Source: Bacteroidia bacterium
GTDB lineage: Bacteria; Bacteroidota; Bacteroidia; J057; JANWXU01
Reading direction: 5' to 3'
DNA: 45,619 nt
NCBI GenBank assembly: GCA_025057395.1
Contig: JANWXU010000019.1
Coordinates: forward strand, 1-45,619
This document shows, piece after piece, positions 44,070 through 45,619 of the stretch. The notes beneath the pieces were generated by a model, which was not told the origin of the DNA, searched no databases, and saw nothing but the letters and a program-made list of their open reading frames with translations. Each line of letters opens with the position of its first letter. Position 1 is the stretch's first letter. Position numbers and translations under genes: made by a program.

Positions 44070-44488
44070 GTAATATAAAACTGTTAAAGTACTAAAAGTT
44101 TATGTATTTTTATATTGTTGGTAATAAACTTTTCAAATATTAATATTTTTCTGAAAATTATTTTTTCTACAAAAATAAATAGCTAGCTCGATTCAATACG
44201 CTCCTACCCGTACATTTTGTATTTCAAGACAAACTTTAAAACCTGCTGGTCTTTAATACAAATAAACTGGTTTTAACTAATCTTATTAAACCTCGAAGAT
44301 TTTATAAAGTTTATTAAAGACTGTATTTTTTAGCTACACCAATAATTCAAAAGTCATCTTAAAGCAAGTTCAAAGACTTTACTTGGTTTATTAATTCAAA
44401 TCAATAAATTTATTTTAAAAATAAAAAACCCGCCCTATCCATGGATAGAGCAGGTTTTGAAGCCAATCAGAACAAAACTTCCTTAAGA
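44070..44488. other. AT-rich gene-free region
   Basis: About 419 bases between the ABC exporter and the T9SS-sorted gene, both on the minus strand. It contains the terminator at 44425-44458. A minus-strand TATTTTTG at 44177-44170 could be a -7 element for the exporter, but the nearest TTG is only 16 bases upstream, so I do not call it a promoter. No RNA gene or coding frame is evident. The base composition switches sharply from AT-rich here to GC-rich just beyond 44490. Confidence 0.6.
44425..44458 (-). terminator. Intrinsic terminator after the G-rich T9SS gene
   Basis: A 16-bp stem centred on CCATGG. On the minus strand all positions pair (two as G-U), and the stem is followed by GGGTTTTTTATTTTT. 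On the plus strand the same two positions would be C-A mismatches, so the minus direction is favoured. It lies 30 bases past the stop codon at 44489. Confidence 0.85.
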
Positions 44489-45619
44489 TTATTCCACCAC
44501 CTGCACTCTTGCCTGATAACGTCTACTTCCCTGCAATACCTCCACCAAATACACCCCACTCCCCAATCCCCCTATCCTCTCGCCTATCACCTGACGGCCT
44601 ACCTCCACCTCTATTTCTTCCTCATGTACTACCCTGCCCCCCATATCATAAACCCGCAATACCGCCAAGCCACCTTCACCCGACTCATACTCTATCCGAA
44701 ACGCCCCACGGCTCGGATTCGGGTATACAATCAAACTAAAATCCCCTCCAATTATACTCCCCCTAGAAGCCGACATCACCGCACTCACCACCTCGCTCCA
44801 TTCCGAACGAACCCCACTCCCCGCAGAACAACTCGTACAATTCGTACGAACTCGAAAACTATACACCCGGTTCCCCTCCAACCCCTCTATCACTACCGTC
44901 CGGTTCGGATGCGGCACCAACACCTGCAACCACGTAGAGGGATCACTCCCCGCTATCCCGTACGACACCACGTAACATACCCCACCCCCTTCCACCGGCA
45001 ACTGCCAACTCACCACCGCCCTTCCCCCGCCCTGACCTACCGCAGAAACACCCCGCACCGTCGGACACCCACTCCCGCAATCCCTTACTTCCACCCGCGC
45101 CGTAACTACTCGCGACGTGCACCCCCCCACACTCACCACCAACGAATATACCCCACCATCACCTAACCCTACCCCACTTCGTACAGGATTCTGTAAGGTA
45201 GAACTCCATCCCCCAGGGCCGCTCCAATGATACTGCCCCCCACTCACCCACGGCGCCACCAACTCCAAGTCCCCGCCCACGCACACCGGACCATTATGTG
45301 AAATCCCACTCACCACCGGCACCGGTTGAATCACCACATTCACGCTCGATACCCCACTCCGACATCCATTCAATGTTGCATACACCGTATATACCCCACC
45401 ATCCAGCGTGCCCACATTCACCCGAACCGGATTCTGCACCCCAGAACTAAACCCATTCGGGCCGCTCCACGTGTATACCGCCCCAGGTATCGTACTCGCC
45501 CCTAGCTGCAACGTCTGACCCGCACATAACGGACCGTTCGACGTAGCCACCGGCGCCTCCGGCGTAGCTCGCACCTGCACCATCACAGAACTCGCCACCG
45601 ACGTACAACCCCCCACTAC
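44489..45619 (-). CDS. T9SS-sorted surface or secreted protein with Ig-like and Fn3 domains, C-terminal part
   Basis: The frame is open to the right edge of the window, so the N-terminus is missing; 376 codons plus the stop are visible. Two Ig-like repeats come first, each with GPxCxGxxLxL, YxWSGPxG, QNPVR and GGVYxxxxxxxGC. A fibronectin III-like domain follows (CPTVRGVSAVGQGGGRAVVSW to RVRTNC in pattern), and then a type A T9SS sorting domain (LIVYPNPSRGAFRIEY, then RVYDMGGRVV). The codon usage is unlike the rest of the window: in the first 25 visible codons 17 end in G and none in C. This suggests transfer or unusual selection. Function is unknown beyond export through T9SS. Confidence 0.9.
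   Translation of the reverse strand, partial: VVGGCTSVASSVMVQVRATPEAPVATSNGPLCAGQTLQLGASTIPGAVYTWSGPNGFSSGVQNPVRVNVGTLDGGVYTVYATLNGCRSGVSSVNVVIQPVPVVSGISHNGPVCVGGDLELVAPWVSGGQYHWSGPGGWSSTLQNPVRSGVGLGDGGVYSLVVSVGGCTSRVVTARVEVRDCGSGCPTVRGVSAVGQGGGRAVVSWQLPVEGGGVCYVVSYGIAGSDPSTWLQVLVPHPNRTVVIEGLEGNRVYSFRVRTNCTSCSAGSGVRSEWSEVVSAVMSASRGSIIGGDFSLIVYPNPSRGAFRIEYESGEGGLAVLRVYDMGGRVVHEEEIEVEVGRQVIGERIGGLGSGVYLVEVLQGSRRYQARVQVVE

Noticed and set aside
44441-45166. A 241-codon plus-strand reading frame, Pro/Thr/His/Arg-rich.
   Set aside because: It is the antisense shadow of the G-rich T9SS gene; stops are rare on that strand because of base composition, and the protein has no domain.

Overview
The window comes from a low-GC chromosome of a Bacteroidota bacterium, probably Cytophagales-like. 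The evidence is an LpxC/FabZ fusion, a dihydroorotase with the DDQVH motif usual in this phylum, SprB-type repeats, C-terminal sorting domains of the type IX secretion system (T9SS), an RND pump fused to a TolC-like protein, and promoters of the form TTG-N19-TAnnTTTG. I see no rRNA, tRNA, CRISPR array, transposase or phage gene.

Layout. 1-1743 (minus): the start of a crotonase-family gene and a short ComEC-like protein. 1985-5748 (plus): a TolC-family outer membrane factor, a lipoprotein periplasmic adaptor, and gpsA. 5755-12779 (minus): an MscS-type channel, then a heavy-metal efflux locus transcribed as small exported protein, CzcA-TolC fusion, CzcB-like adaptor. 12941-25666 (minus): three very large genes, namely a secreted subtilisin with six fibronectin III domains, a 1295-residue pentapeptide-repeat protein, and a 16-repeat SprB-like adhesin. 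Terminators lie after the first and third of these as read on the plus coordinate axis (12891-12911 and 20755-20798).

26091-36762 is mostly plus strand: an alpha/beta hydrolase, a minus-strand O-antigen-ligase-like protein, then lpxD - lpxC/fabZ - lpxA - ABC ATPase - queG, and then pyrC, a lipoprotein, a FAH-family enzyme and a 91-residue protein. 36772-44069 (minus): a TPR protein, a TMTC-like membrane/TPR protein, an NlpC/P60 peptidase and an MsbA-type ABC exporter. 44489-45619 (minus): the C-terminal end of another T9SS-sorted protein whose base composition is strikingly G-rich compared with everything else here.

Functionally the window is mostly about the cell envelope: lipid A synthesis, possible lipid A or polysaccharide export and ligation, efflux, peptidoglycan hydrolysis and large surface proteins. 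The parts most worth following are the giant pentapeptide protein, the three-repeat periodicity of the SprB-like adhesin, and the compositionally foreign T9SS gene at the right edge.
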